From contig NZ_PTIV01000017.1 of the NCBI RefSeq assembly GCF_002934325.1, forward strand, positions 1-64,000: a stretch of 64,000 nt of DNA, given 5' to 3'. Position 1 is the first letter of the stretch, and each line of letters begins with the position of its first letter. A model generated the notes under the pieces. It was not told the DNA's origin and did not search any database. It was given only the letters and a program-made list of their open reading frames with translations. Of this stretch, positions 1-8,543 are shown in pieces. The DNA is from Marinobacter persicus (GTDB lineage Bacteria; Pseudomonadota; Gammaproteobacteria; Pseudomonadales; Oleiphilaceae). A program made the position numbers and the translations under genes.

Positions 1-1395
1 CAGTTGATGCGTTGGGGGTATGGCGCTAGTGGACTGAGCGGTGAGTTCAATCCCTTTCAGGGCAAAGCCTCCATCAAGGCCAGTGGCCACGCTGAGCTCA
101 TGCTGGCCCAGGCAAAAGGCACCATCGACTGCTATGAACCGCCCGGGGGCTACATGATGGCCTTTGCTGGCGTGAATCTCGGCATGCTGCGCAGCCATAC
201 CCTGCTGAGCGTCGGCGGCAGCCTGGGTGCCAGTGTGGCTATCGAGCTGAATCTCCAGGCCGAGTTTACCGGCCGAGGGGCCAAAGCCAAAGGCATTCCA
301 GGCTCCTCCCGCGAAGCGGGTGTTCCGGGACAACAGGTCGTGGACATGGCGGAACACGACCCGGATCAGGGCACAGAACTCAAAGCGTTTGCTGGCGGCG
401 AGCTGGGAGTCACGGTGGCTGGTCAGGTGGAGTGGAAAAGCCCGGAGACTGATAAGTTTGCTCCGTTTGCGAAGATTGCGCCTGCGCTCATGGGGCAGGT
501 TGGTGTAGGGGCGGAATCAACATTCAAAATAAATTATGCAGCAGGCAAATTTCGCATCGTGGCCAAAGCGGGGTTTTGCTTCGGCATAGGCGCCAAAGGC
601 AAGCTGACGCTGGAAGTTGATGCCGACCTGATCTGGGAATTCGCCCAATGGGTGGCCTACCAACTCAAGAACATCAATTACGAGCGGCTGGAGTTTATTG
701 ATGAGGAGGCCTTTGAGGCGTTGTCTAACATTCTGGTTATTGCGCTGCAAAATGGAAGAGAATTGAAAGATTATATATATGACACCGCTCAACAAGCACA
801 AGATGCCTTGGTTGACTTCTGGGATGGTCTGAGGGATGAGATGGCTGCTGCGGAGGCTCGCAGTATTTTAGTTGAACGAATTAACACTAACCCGGATGTG
901 CTCCGGTATATCACTCCAGATGCCAAAGGAGCTTTACTCTACCGCTTAATTCAGGTCAATGCCTTTGACGCATTGGAGCCTGAAAATCGCACCTGGAACT
1001 GGGAGGACATCAACTTTTGGCGCTTTGGCTTTATGACAGAGCGCAAGCGGGCCATTATCAACATCTTTGCCTGGGCGCAGTCGCAGGCGGAATACCGCAA
1101 CATTATGCAGCGCATTAAACCGAAAATCAGTAATGATAATATCCCCGTGGATGAGGGCGAAGCGGCGCTGCTTGAGTTTCTGGGGCGAGGTGAGAAGTCC
1201 TGGCTGTCCAGTGATTATCCTGGAAATCTCCAGCGCTTTTACCAGCAACTAAAGCCAACGGCCTCCAAGGGAACCCCGATAGTCCGCAACGACATGGCAG
1301 ACTATCTGACCCAGTATGACGTTGAGCCAAAGTTTCACCGCGCCTGTTTCAATTACACCGAATGTTTGCCACCTCCCCACAAAGAAAATGTTTAG
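1..1395 (+). CDS. C-terminal part of a large T6SS-effector-like protein (5' truncated by window edge)
   Basis: The reading frame is open to the first base, so this is the last ~464 residues of a longer protein. The first ~200 residues are rich in Gly, Ala and Val, with repeated beta-strand-like stretches (for example GVNLGMLRSHTLLSVGG and AFAGGELGVTVAGQVEW). About 240 mainly helical residues follow, rich in Trp, Glu and Arg. I recognise this style from large effectors encoded next to VgrG in Pseudomonas-like bacteria, but I see no catalytic motif here. The neighbouring convergent SUMF1-like lipoprotein fits such a locus. The function is inferred from style and context only; the domain that would settle it lies upstream of the window. 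Confidence 0.5.
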   Translation, partial: QLMRWGYGASGLSGEFNPFQGKASIKASGHAELMLAQAKGTIDCYEPPGGYMMAFAGVNLGMLRSHTLLSVGGSLGASVAIELNLQAEFTGRGAKAKGIPGSSREAGVPGQQVVDMAEHDPDQGTELKAFAGGELGVTVAGQVEWKSPETDKFAPFAKIAPALMGQVGVGAESTFKINYAAGKFRIVAKAGFCFGIGAKGKLTLEVDADLIWEFAQWVAYQLKNINYERLEFIDEEAFEALSNILVIALQNGRELKDYIYDTAQQAQDALVDFWDGLRDEMAAAEARSILVERINTNPDVLRYITPDAKGALLYRLIQVNAFDALEPENRTWNWEDINFWRFGFMTERKRAIINIFAWAQSQAEYRNIMQRIKPKISNDNIPVDEGEAALLEFLGRGEKSWLSSDYPGNLQRFYQQLKPTASKGTPIVRNDMADYLTQYDVEPKFHRACFNYTECLPPPHKENV

Positions 1396-1433
1396 GTCAC
1401 CATGGAATGGCGGGGATTGGGCTTCCCGCTGAG

Positions 1434-2357
1434 CTATTTAGTCTCATTGACCACACAGCGTGCAGTGCTCATGCTATATCGCTGCTTCCTTGTTGGGTCG
1501 ATTTCCACATCACTATGCTTTGGTAGAATCTCCGTCAGGTCTGGGTTATACGGCGTTCGTATAACCGTGACCATGCCCAGGAAGCTTTCTCCTGTGGCCC
1601 CCCCACGGCGCACTTTGAGTGTTCCCGACTTGGGGCCGGTCGGATTCTGTTCCGGCGAGTGTTTGTAATAGTCTTCGCTGTACCAGTCGCTGACCCACTC
1701 ATAACCATTAAGTCCCATCTGATGGATACCCAAAGGATTTGGGGGGTACTTTTTTGCGATTGTATACGGTGCGTAGGGAGAATTGCCTGAAGTAGCTTGC
1801 CGTCGCTCTTCCCGAGTGGGATAGTTTTTCCCTTTCCGCAAAATGCCATCATCCGTGGCATAGGGCATCATTTGTCCACGACTACGCGCGGCATATTCCC
1901 ACTGGGCCTCGGTCGGCAGCGCGAAGGGCCGGCCACTTTGCTCGGCCAGCCACTGGCAGTAATCCCGGGCCTGATACCAGTCCACGCCTGCCGGCACGTT
2001 CGGGGCTCGTGTGTCACTACTGCGGTTATCGGTATTGATCTTGGCTTGGTCGGTGGCTTCTGTGTAGGTGTCATAGTCCGCGTAGGATACCTGACGATCC
2101 ATGATGTAGTAGCCATCCAGTGTGACCTTGTGGAGGTGTTTGTCGTCCTGCTTAAAACTCCAGGGTAAGTAGCCCCGGGGGTCTTTCGGCCCGAAATCTC
2201 CCATCTCAAAGCTGCCGCCTCTCACATAGACCAGATGTTCCTGGGTTCGCTTGAGCAGGGCCTCCACGGCTTGCTGGTTATCGGGGGTAGCCTTGCCTGA
2301 AGTGCAGGCAGTCAGGGTAAACGCCGAGAGGGCGAGCAATGCGATTGCTGGCTTCAT
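1434..2357 (-). CDS. Lipoprotein with formylglycine-generating-enzyme (SUMF1/FGE-sulfatase) domain
   Basis: The 307-residue product has a short signal peptide ending in a lipobox (LTAC, Cys18), so it should be a lipid-anchored envelope protein. The rest has the layout of the SUMF1/EgtB/PvdO fold: YVRGGSFEMGDFGP near residue 45, an ALPTEAQWEYAARSRG block near 145, GLNGYEWVSDWY near 220 and KVRRGGATGES near 250. The paired cysteines used by true formylglycine-generating enzymes are not evident; the only late Cys is in STARCVVNE at the C-terminus. It is therefore probably not a sulfatase-activating enzyme. It ends 38 bp from the end of the convergent effector-like gene. A role as periplasmic immunity or accessory protein is inference. 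Confidence 0.7.
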   Translation of the reverse strand: MKPAIALLALSAFTLTACTSGKATPDNQQAVEALLKRTQEHLVYVRGGSFEMGDFGPKDPRGYLPWSFKQDDKHLHKVTLDGYYIMDRQVSYADYDTYTEATDQAKINTDNRSSDTRAPNVPAGVDWYQARDYCQWLAEQSGRPFALPTEAQWEYAARSRGQMMPYATDDGILRKGKNYPTREERRQATSGNSPYAPYTIAKKYPPNPLGIHQMGLNGYEWVSDWYSEDYYKHSPEQNPTGPKSGTLKVRRGGATGESFLGMVTVIRTPYNPDLTEILPKHSDVEIDPTRKQRYSMSTARCVVNETK

Positions 2358-2556
2358 GGTACATCCTTGTTCTATGAAACGTTTTTGTCATTGTGCCATA
2401 TATGGCCTAAACAGGTTATGACGCCCTGCGATACGCTTTTTGGCTAGGAACGCATCTGGTAGTGGCGGCTCGGTCTGACGACAGAGCGTGAGCGATAAAT
2501 TATTAATATCTTCGTAGGCTCCAATCGCAGTAGGAGTACGCTCACGCCATGCGGCG

Positions 2557-4809
2557 TCAATCGTTCGTGCCTAGCCGAATCCCGAGTCCAGAAGCCCGCA
2601 CCACCCGCTGATTAACCGCCTCGCCAAGCACCTGTGCATCCCCCGTAATCAGACTGAACCAGTTTTTCGCCCGGGTAATGCCGGTGTAGACCAGTTCCTT
2701 GGTGAGCACCGGGCTCAGGCGGTCTGGTAGCACCAGGCAGGTGTGGTTGAATTCCGACCCCTGGGATTTGTGCACGGTCATGGCGAACACGGTTTCCAAC
2801 TGCTGCAGACGGCTGGGGGAAATCCAGCGGATGCCGCCCGGGCTGTCGCTGTCCGGGAACGCCACGCGCAGCACGAACGTGGGTTCGCCGTTGTCATCCT
2901 GCCCCCAGGGCACCGAGAAGGTGATGCCGATATCGCCGTTCATCAGGCCCAGATTGTAGTCATTGCCTGTGATCAGCACGGGACGGCCGGCGTACCAGCC
3001 TTCGGCCCGGGGCAGCAGCTTTTCCGCCAGCAGGTGCCGGGCAATGCGATCGTTCAACCCTTCCACACCCCACGGGCCCTTGCGCAGCGCACAGAGCACC
3101 TGGAAATCGTTAAAGGCTTCCAGTACCCCGACTGCCAGTGCATCCCATTCAGCGCGTGGGCTGTCGGCGCACAGGCCATGATTGTTCATGAGTTCCAGGT
3201 ACTGCCGGTAGCCCACAGGAGGCGGCAGGGGCCGGTTGTGGATAACCCGATCCTCCCCTTGATTGGCAAAGGCATTCGGCGTGCCGGTCACCGCGTGCTG
3301 GCAAATCTGCGCCAGGGTTGCTTCGGCATCGGGCCGGGGTGTGTGGCCGTTCAGCCAGACCACGTCGTCAAAGGCCGGCTGGCGAATTCGCGCCAGCATG
3401 TCGGCGTCCAGCGTGTTGGTATTGACCGCCTCGGCGAGCTGTCGTATTCCGCTTTCCTCCTGAAAACGATAGCTTTTCCGGAGCATGGCCACGGCCTGGT
3501 CCAGCGGTTGTCCCTGATCGTCCAGCAGATCGGCGGGCACCGCCATGCTGGTGACGGCCCGCAGCCAGTCCGCGGTCTCCGGCGTGTAGTGGGCATCGGC
3601 GGCCCGCTGGCAGAGTTCGCCCAGAATGGCGCCGGCATCCACCGACGCCAGCTGGTCCTTGTCGCCCAGGAGGATCAGTTGCGCCCTTTCAGGTAGCGCA
3701 TCCACCACCGAGGCCATCAGGTCCACGTCCACCATGGAGGCCTCGTCGATCACCAGGATGTCCACCAGCAGCGGGTTGTCCCGGTTGTTGCGGAACTGGC
3801 GGGTGTCCGGGCGGCTGCCCAGCAGGCGGTGCAGGGTGGTGACCTTGGTGGGTATGTCGTCCAGCACCACCTGCCCCGGTAACTGATCCAGTGGCAGGCG
3901 GCGCACCGCTCCGCCGATGGATTCGTTCAGTCGGGCGGCGGCCTTGCCGGTGGGCGCGGCCAGGCGGATGCGGTACTTGCGCCCGGCCCGCTCCGGGTCT
4001 TCCCCGGCCACCGCCTGCAGCGCGGCCAGCAGGTTGACCACCGTGGTGGTCTTGCCGGTCCCCGGACCGCCGGTGATCACCGAAAAGCGCTGGCGGGCGG
4101 CCAGGGCGCAGGCCAGTTTCTGGTAATCCACCGGTTCGGAGGATTGAAACAACGTGGCCAGGGCCTGCGACAGGGTATCGGTGGCGTCCGAGCCGGGATC
4201 GGCCAATGCCGAAGGCAGCGCCAACCGGGTTTCGATGGCGCCGGCAATCTGCTGTTCGTACCGCCAGAAGCGGCGCAGGTACAGCCGGGCGTCGTTCAGC
4301 ACCAGGGGTGTGGATAACTCCCCGGCACTCACCGCCTGTGAGGCGTTCAGGGCCACCAGGCATTCGGGTAGCGTGGTCCGGGCCAACACTTCACCCGGAG
4401 TGGGTGTTTCTGAATCGGGTTCCTCCGACATAACGGGAGGCACAGCCCGTGCGTCTTCCGGTGGCAGGGAAAGCGTGTGATTGCTTTCGTTAAGCAGTAT
4501 CGCCAGATCAATGCAGACATGGCCCCGCCCAACCTGGTGGGAGGTGAGTGCCGCCAGAAGCAGTACCAATGGCTCAGGCTTTTCGCCCTGCTCTTGCGAG
4601 AGATCGCGGATCAGCCGGGCAAACCCGGTGTCCAGGGGGCGAATCCAGTCGGCCTGTTGCCAATGCTGCAGCAACGCTTCGGTGTCGGCCAGGCTGGCCA
4701 GCGGGTCGGGTTTTTCCATAGCCATGTTCTGCTCGGATTGGCCTGTCATAGGGCTGTCTTCGCCCAGGTCCAGGGCAAACTGGTTATCGGAATGTCGGGT
4801 CCGGCTCAT
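2557..4809 (-). CDS. recD: RecBCD exonuclease V, alpha subunit RecD (5'-3' helicase)
   Basis: The 750-residue product is an SF1B helicase, the fast 5'-3' motor of RecBCD, which processes double-strand breaks. A poorly conserved N-terminal half (~230 residues) precedes the Walker A motif GGPGTGKTTT near residue 245. Walker B follows as VIDEASMVD near 355, then LLGDKDQLASVDAG, and the C-terminal motif TVHKSQGSEFNH and TGITRAK. The start is set by a 4-bp ATGA overlap with the recB stop. The N-terminus is some tens of residues longer than in E. coli, and an internal start at M21 or M29 cannot be excluded. It is the last gene of the recC-recB-recD operon; no clear terminator is visible after it. 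Confidence 0.96.
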   Translation of the reverse strand: MSRTRHSDNQFALDLGEDSPMTGQSEQNMAMEKPDPLASLADTEALLQHWQQADWIRPLDTGFARLIRDLSQEQGEKPEPLVLLLAALTSHQVGRGHVCIDLAILLNESNHTLSLPPEDARAVPPVMSEEPDSETPTPGEVLARTTLPECLVALNASQAVSAGELSTPLVLNDARLYLRRFWRYEQQIAGAIETRLALPSALADPGSDATDTLSQALATLFQSSEPVDYQKLACALAARQRFSVITGGPGTGKTTTVVNLLAALQAVAGEDPERAGRKYRIRLAAPTGKAAARLNESIGGAVRRLPLDQLPGQVVLDDIPTKVTTLHRLLGSRPDTRQFRNNRDNPLLVDILVIDEASMVDVDLMASVVDALPERAQLILLGDKDQLASVDAGAILGELCQRAADAHYTPETADWLRAVTSMAVPADLLDDQGQPLDQAVAMLRKSYRFQEESGIRQLAEAVNTNTLDADMLARIRQPAFDDVVWLNGHTPRPDAEATLAQICQHAVTGTPNAFANQGEDRVIHNRPLPPPVGYRQYLELMNNHGLCADSPRAEWDALAVGVLEAFNDFQVLCALRKGPWGVEGLNDRIARHLLAEKLLPRAEGWYAGRPVLITGNDYNLGLMNGDIGITFSVPWGQDDNGEPTFVLRVAFPDSDSPGGIRWISPSRLQQLETVFAMTVHKSQGSEFNHTCLVLPDRLSPVLTKELVYTGITRAKNWFSLITGDAQVLGEAVNQRVVRASGLGIRLGTND

Positions 4810-7800
4810 GCGGCCACCTCCCCATCTAGGGCTTCGCCATCAAACAGGGCGTCGAGTTGTTCCATCAGCGTTCTGGGTGGTTTGTCCACAAAGGCGCCGT
4901 TTCCGGGGGCTTCAATGCCGCGCAGGAACAAGTACACCGCCCCACCCACGTGCCGGTCGTAATCGTAATCTGGCAGCCTGGCTTTCAGTAGCCGGTGCAG
5001 GGCCAGCAGGTAGAGCACGTATTGCAGGTCGTAGCGCTTGTCCAGAATGGCCTCGCCCATGGCCTGGTCGGTGTAGGCGCTGTCGCTCTCGCCCAGGGCG
5101 TTGGATTTGTAGTCCAGCACGTAATACTGCCCGTTGTGTTCGAACACCAGGTCGATAAAGCCCTTGAGCATGCCGTTGAAGCGCTTTTCCTCCACCCGGG
5201 GGCGGTCGGCGCCGTTCAGGGTGTGCCGGGTGACCAGCTGGTCGAGCCGGGCGACCTGGACGTTGCGGCTTTCAAACCAGAATTCCAGTTCCGGGCGCAG
5301 GCTGGTGAGCCCCGCCAGTGAGCATAGTTCGTCGCAGCCCCGTTGCAGGCTCAGGGGCGTGCGCATCAGCGCCAGCAGCCAGTGTTCCAGCGGCTCCACC
5401 CATTCGCTCCAGCCGCGGGTACTGCACCGGCGTGCCAGCTGATCCCGCAAGTCTTCGGGGTTATCCACAACCCGGTCGAAGCCCTGCTGGGCGCACCATT
5501 CCAAAAGTTCGTGCAGGAAGGTGCCGGGCGCGGCACCTTTGGGAAACTGGTGCTGGTTACGGACAACGGTTGTGGCCACGATGCGCTCCTCGTCCGTCTG
5601 CTGGGCGCTTTCCTCCAGCAGGTTCTGGGTCTGGGCGTCTTCCACCTCGCCGGTGAAGGCGATGCCGGTGCCTGCCATGTCGCGGTATTCGATGGCCGAG
5701 TAACTGGCGATCCACCAGTCTTCCCGGGCCTCCCGGGTGGATTCCAGTGCGGGACCCAGGGCCTCCGGGGCCCGTTCGGTGAAGTGGCGGGTCTCGGGTT
5801 CCGGCAGGGGCTCAATCAGGATCTCGTGCCGCCCCTCGGCCAGGGGCGCCAGGCAGTCGCTGATCGGACGTTCGCTGTTGCCAGCAATCAGATAGCCCAG
5901 CCCGCTTTCGGGCCAGTTATCCAAAGCTGCCGCCCCCACCCAGGTGGCGAAGCGGGCGCGGGTCAGGGCCACGTAGCATTTGCGGATGTCCTCGCCCAGC
6001 CGTTCCTGGTCAGCCCGGGCCACGTCCTCCGGCGTGGGATTGAACACGGTTACCAGCCGGTCATTGGCATCGTGGTAACGCACGAAGGCCTGTTTTTCGC
6101 TCTGGGCCCGGTAGGCGGTGCCGAAAGGCAGGAACACCAGCGGGTATTCCAGGCCCTTCGATTTGTGCACGGTGATCACCTTGACCAGCCCGGCGTCGCT
6201 TTCGAGGCGCAGGGTCCGGTTTTCCTCTTCTTCATCGGCGGCCCGCAGAATCTGGGTGTAGTGGTGGACCAGGGCGTGTTCGCCATCCAGCTGCAGGCTG
6301 TCCTGCTGGAGCAGCTCGGCAATGTGTAGGATGTCGGTCAGCCGCCGCTCGCCATCGGGGCGTTGCAGTAACCGGCCGGGCACCTCGAAGTCCATCAGGA
6401 AGCGGCGCAGCATGGGCAGTACGCCCTGTTGTTGCCACTGCGTCTGGTAGCCCAGGAAGCGTTCGATCCGGGCTTCGAGTACCAGTTCGTCGGTGAGGAG
6501 CTCGTCCAGCGTCTGCCAGGACTGGCCCAGGGTGGGTGTGGCCAGTGCGGCGCGAAGATAGCTCAGTTGCCGGGGCTCTGCGAAGGCCCGCAGCCAGCAC
6601 AGGATTTCCTTGGCCTCGGCCGAAGTGAGCACCGAGTCCCGGTCCGAGAGATACACGCTCTTGATGCCCCGCTGGCCCAAGGCATCCCGGACCGCCTTGG
6701 CCTCGGCCCCTTTGTTCACCAGCACGGCGATGTCCTTGGGTTCCACCGGCTGTAGATCGTTCGGATCTTCGGCCCGGGCGAAGCCGGCGTGCCCGGCCTG
6801 ACCCAGGGTCAGCAGGCGGGCAATCTCGCTGGCGCAGCTTTCCGCCAGGGCGGCGGTGGCCGCGCCTTTGGCCAGGCACTTAGGCTGGCCGTTATTGTCT
6901 TTTTCCCCGGATTCGTGAGTCCAGAAGGTCAGGCTGGGCTGGAATTCGCCGTTCACCGTCCACAGGCGCTTGGTGCCGTTGGCTTTCACCCCCTGGAAGG
7001 GCAATTGCGAGGCCTCGCCCTGGCCAAACAGGAAGGCCCCGGCCCGGCTGTTCTGGTCACTGTATTCGAACACTCGGTTCACCGCCGCCACCATGGGTTG
7101 GGCGGAGCGGAAGTTGGTGCCCAGGGTGTAGGTGCGATTTTTCACCCCCTGGCGGGCCTGCAGGTAGGTGTGGATATCCGCGCCCCGGAAGGCGTAGATA
7201 GCCTGCTTGGGGTCCCCGATCATCAGCAGGCAGGTGTCCGGGGAATTTTCCTCCACGCAGTAGATGCGGTTGAAGATGCGGTACTGCACCGGGTCGGTGT
7301 CCTGGAATTCGTCAATCAGCGCCACCGGGAACTGCCGGCGGATGGTGGCGGCCAGCTGGTCGCCCCGGGGGCCATGTAACGCGTCATCCAGCCGGGTGAG
7401 CAGGTCGTCAAAGCCCATTTCCGAGCGCTGCTGTTTTTCGGCTTCCAGCCGGTCGGCCATCCAGTGGCTGGCGTGGCGCAGGATGTCGGCCTTGGCGCTG
7501 GGCTGGTTGGTGGCGAAACTCAGTAATTCCTCAATGGCGTGAAACGCGGGATGATCCGGCGCTTCGCCCTCTCCTTTCAGGGTCTTGGCCAGCCCTTCCG
7601 GGGTCTGGTTTTTGAAACCGGCCTTGTCCAGCCCTTCGGGCAGCAGCTCGTCGGAGTTCGCCCAGGCCACCAGGTTGTCCCAGGCGGTGAGCATGGATTT
7701 TTTGCTGTTGCCGTGCAGGCGCTTGGCCTTTTGCAGGTTGGCCAGCAGGTCAAGCACGTCTTCCTGCCAGTCCGCCCAGGGGCGATTTTTCAGAGCCTGA

Positions 7801-8543
7801 GACGCTTGCTCGCGCTGCTCGACGGATTGCTGAATGGCCGCATGCACACTGGCCGGTGGCGTGCCCAGGCTGTCCGGGTCGTCCATCAGGTTGCGCACGG
7901 CCTGGCGCAGGTCTTCCGGGGTTTTCCAGTGGCTCAGGGCTTCGTCCATCCAGGCCGGCGGCAGCGGGTAGACGAAGGTGCGCCAGTAATCCCGGGCGAC
8001 GTCGTCCAGCAGATCGTTCTGGTTGGTTTCGAGGGTGAGCTTGAACAGGCTGCCGCTGTCGAAGGCGTGCTCGCTCAACATGCGGTTGCAGAAACTGTGG
8101 ATGGTGGACACCGCCGCCTCGTCCATCCATTCGGCGGCCAGCAGCAGCTGCTTGCGGCAATCCGGCCAGGTGGCCGGGTCCGGGTAGTTTTCATCGCGCA
8201 GCTTATAGATCAGCGCTGTTTCCGCCGGCGGTTCCGGGTCGTCCGGGGTGTCGGAGAATACCTCGGCGGCCTGGGTCAGTCGGGTGCGGATGCGATCGCG
8301 CAGCTCCTTGGTGGCTGCTTCGGTGAAGGTGACCACAAGCAGGTTCGGTGGCAACAGGTTCTGAAGCGGGCTGTCTTCGTCCTGGCCATGGCCCAGGACC
8401 AGACGCACATACAGGATGGCGATGGTGAAGGTTTTGCCGGTGCCTGCACTGGCCTCGATCAGGGCGCTGCCGTTTAGCGGCAGGGACAGCGGGTCCAGGT
8501 TCGGGTTCTGGCTCTGGGTGAAGTTATCCACAGGCTGGCTCAT
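4806..8543 (-). CDS. recB: RecBCD exonuclease V, beta subunit RecB (3'-5' helicase/nuclease)
   Basis: The 1245-residue product is a UvrD-type SF1A helicase fused to the RecBCD nuclease. Walker A (IEASAGTGKTFT) lies near residue 33 and the DExQ motif (LIDEFQDTDPVQY) near 411. The helicase motif VHKSKGLEYPLVFLPF is near 790. The C-terminal PD-(D/E)xK nuclease carries GFIDLVFEHNG and VLDYKSNALG near 1140, the Mg2+-binding Asp and the catalytic Lys. Length is close to E. coli RecB (1180). The gene overlaps recC by 4 bp upstream and recD by 4 bp downstream, so the three subunits are translationally coupled. Unlike in E. coli, no ptrA protease gene sits between recC and recB. Confidence 0.97.
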   Translation of the reverse strand: MSQPVDNFTQSQNPNLDPLSLPLNGSALIEASAGTGKTFTIAILYVRLVLGHGQDEDSPLQNLLPPNLLVVTFTEAATKELRDRIRTRLTQAAEVFSDTPDDPEPPAETALIYKLRDENYPDPATWPDCRKQLLLAAEWMDEAAVSTIHSFCNRMLSEHAFDSGSLFKLTLETNQNDLLDDVARDYWRTFVYPLPPAWMDEALSHWKTPEDLRQAVRNLMDDPDSLGTPPASVHAAIQQSVEQREQASQALKNRPWADWQEDVLDLLANLQKAKRLHGNSKKSMLTAWDNLVAWANSDELLPEGLDKAGFKNQTPEGLAKTLKGEGEAPDHPAFHAIEELLSFATNQPSAKADILRHASHWMADRLEAEKQQRSEMGFDDLLTRLDDALHGPRGDQLAATIRRQFPVALIDEFQDTDPVQYRIFNRIYCVEENSPDTCLLMIGDPKQAIYAFRGADIHTYLQARQGVKNRTYTLGTNFRSAQPMVAAVNRVFEYSDQNSRAGAFLFGQGEASQLPFQGVKANGTKRLWTVNGEFQPSLTFWTHESGEKDNNGQPKCLAKGAATAALAESCASEIARLLTLGQAGHAGFARAEDPNDLQPVEPKDIAVLVNKGAEAKAVRDALGQRGIKSVYLSDRDSVLTSAEAKEILCWLRAFAEPRQLSYLRAALATPTLGQSWQTLDELLTDELVLEARIERFLGYQTQWQQQGVLPMLRRFLMDFEVPGRLLQRPDGERRLTDILHIAELLQQDSLQLDGEHALVHHYTQILRAADEEEENRTLRLESDAGLVKVITVHKSKGLEYPLVFLPFGTAYRAQSEKQAFVRYHDANDRLVTVFNPTPEDVARADQERLGEDIRKCYVALTRARFATWVGAAALDNWPESGLGYLIAGNSERPISDCLAPLAEGRHEILIEPLPEPETRHFTERAPEALGPALESTREAREDWWIASYSAIEYRDMAGTGIAFTGEVEDAQTQNLLEESAQQTDEERIVATTVVRNQHQFPKGAAPGTFLHELLEWCAQQGFDRVVDNPEDLRDQLARRCSTRGWSEWVEPLEHWLLALMRTPLSLQRGCDELCSLAGLTSLRPELEFWFESRNVQVARLDQLVTRHTLNGADRPRVEEKRFNGMLKGFIDLVFEHNGQYYVLDYKSNALGESDSAYTDQAMGEAILDKRYDLQYVLYLLALHRLLKARLPDYDYDRHVGGAVYLFLRGIEAPGNGAFVDKPPRTLMEQLDALFDGEALDGEVAA

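Noticed and set aside
2743..3696. Long open frame on the plus strand opposite recD (317 codons)
   Set aside because: It lies wholly antisense to a well-supported recD with all helicase motifs; high GC creates long shadow frames. No SD or protein motif.
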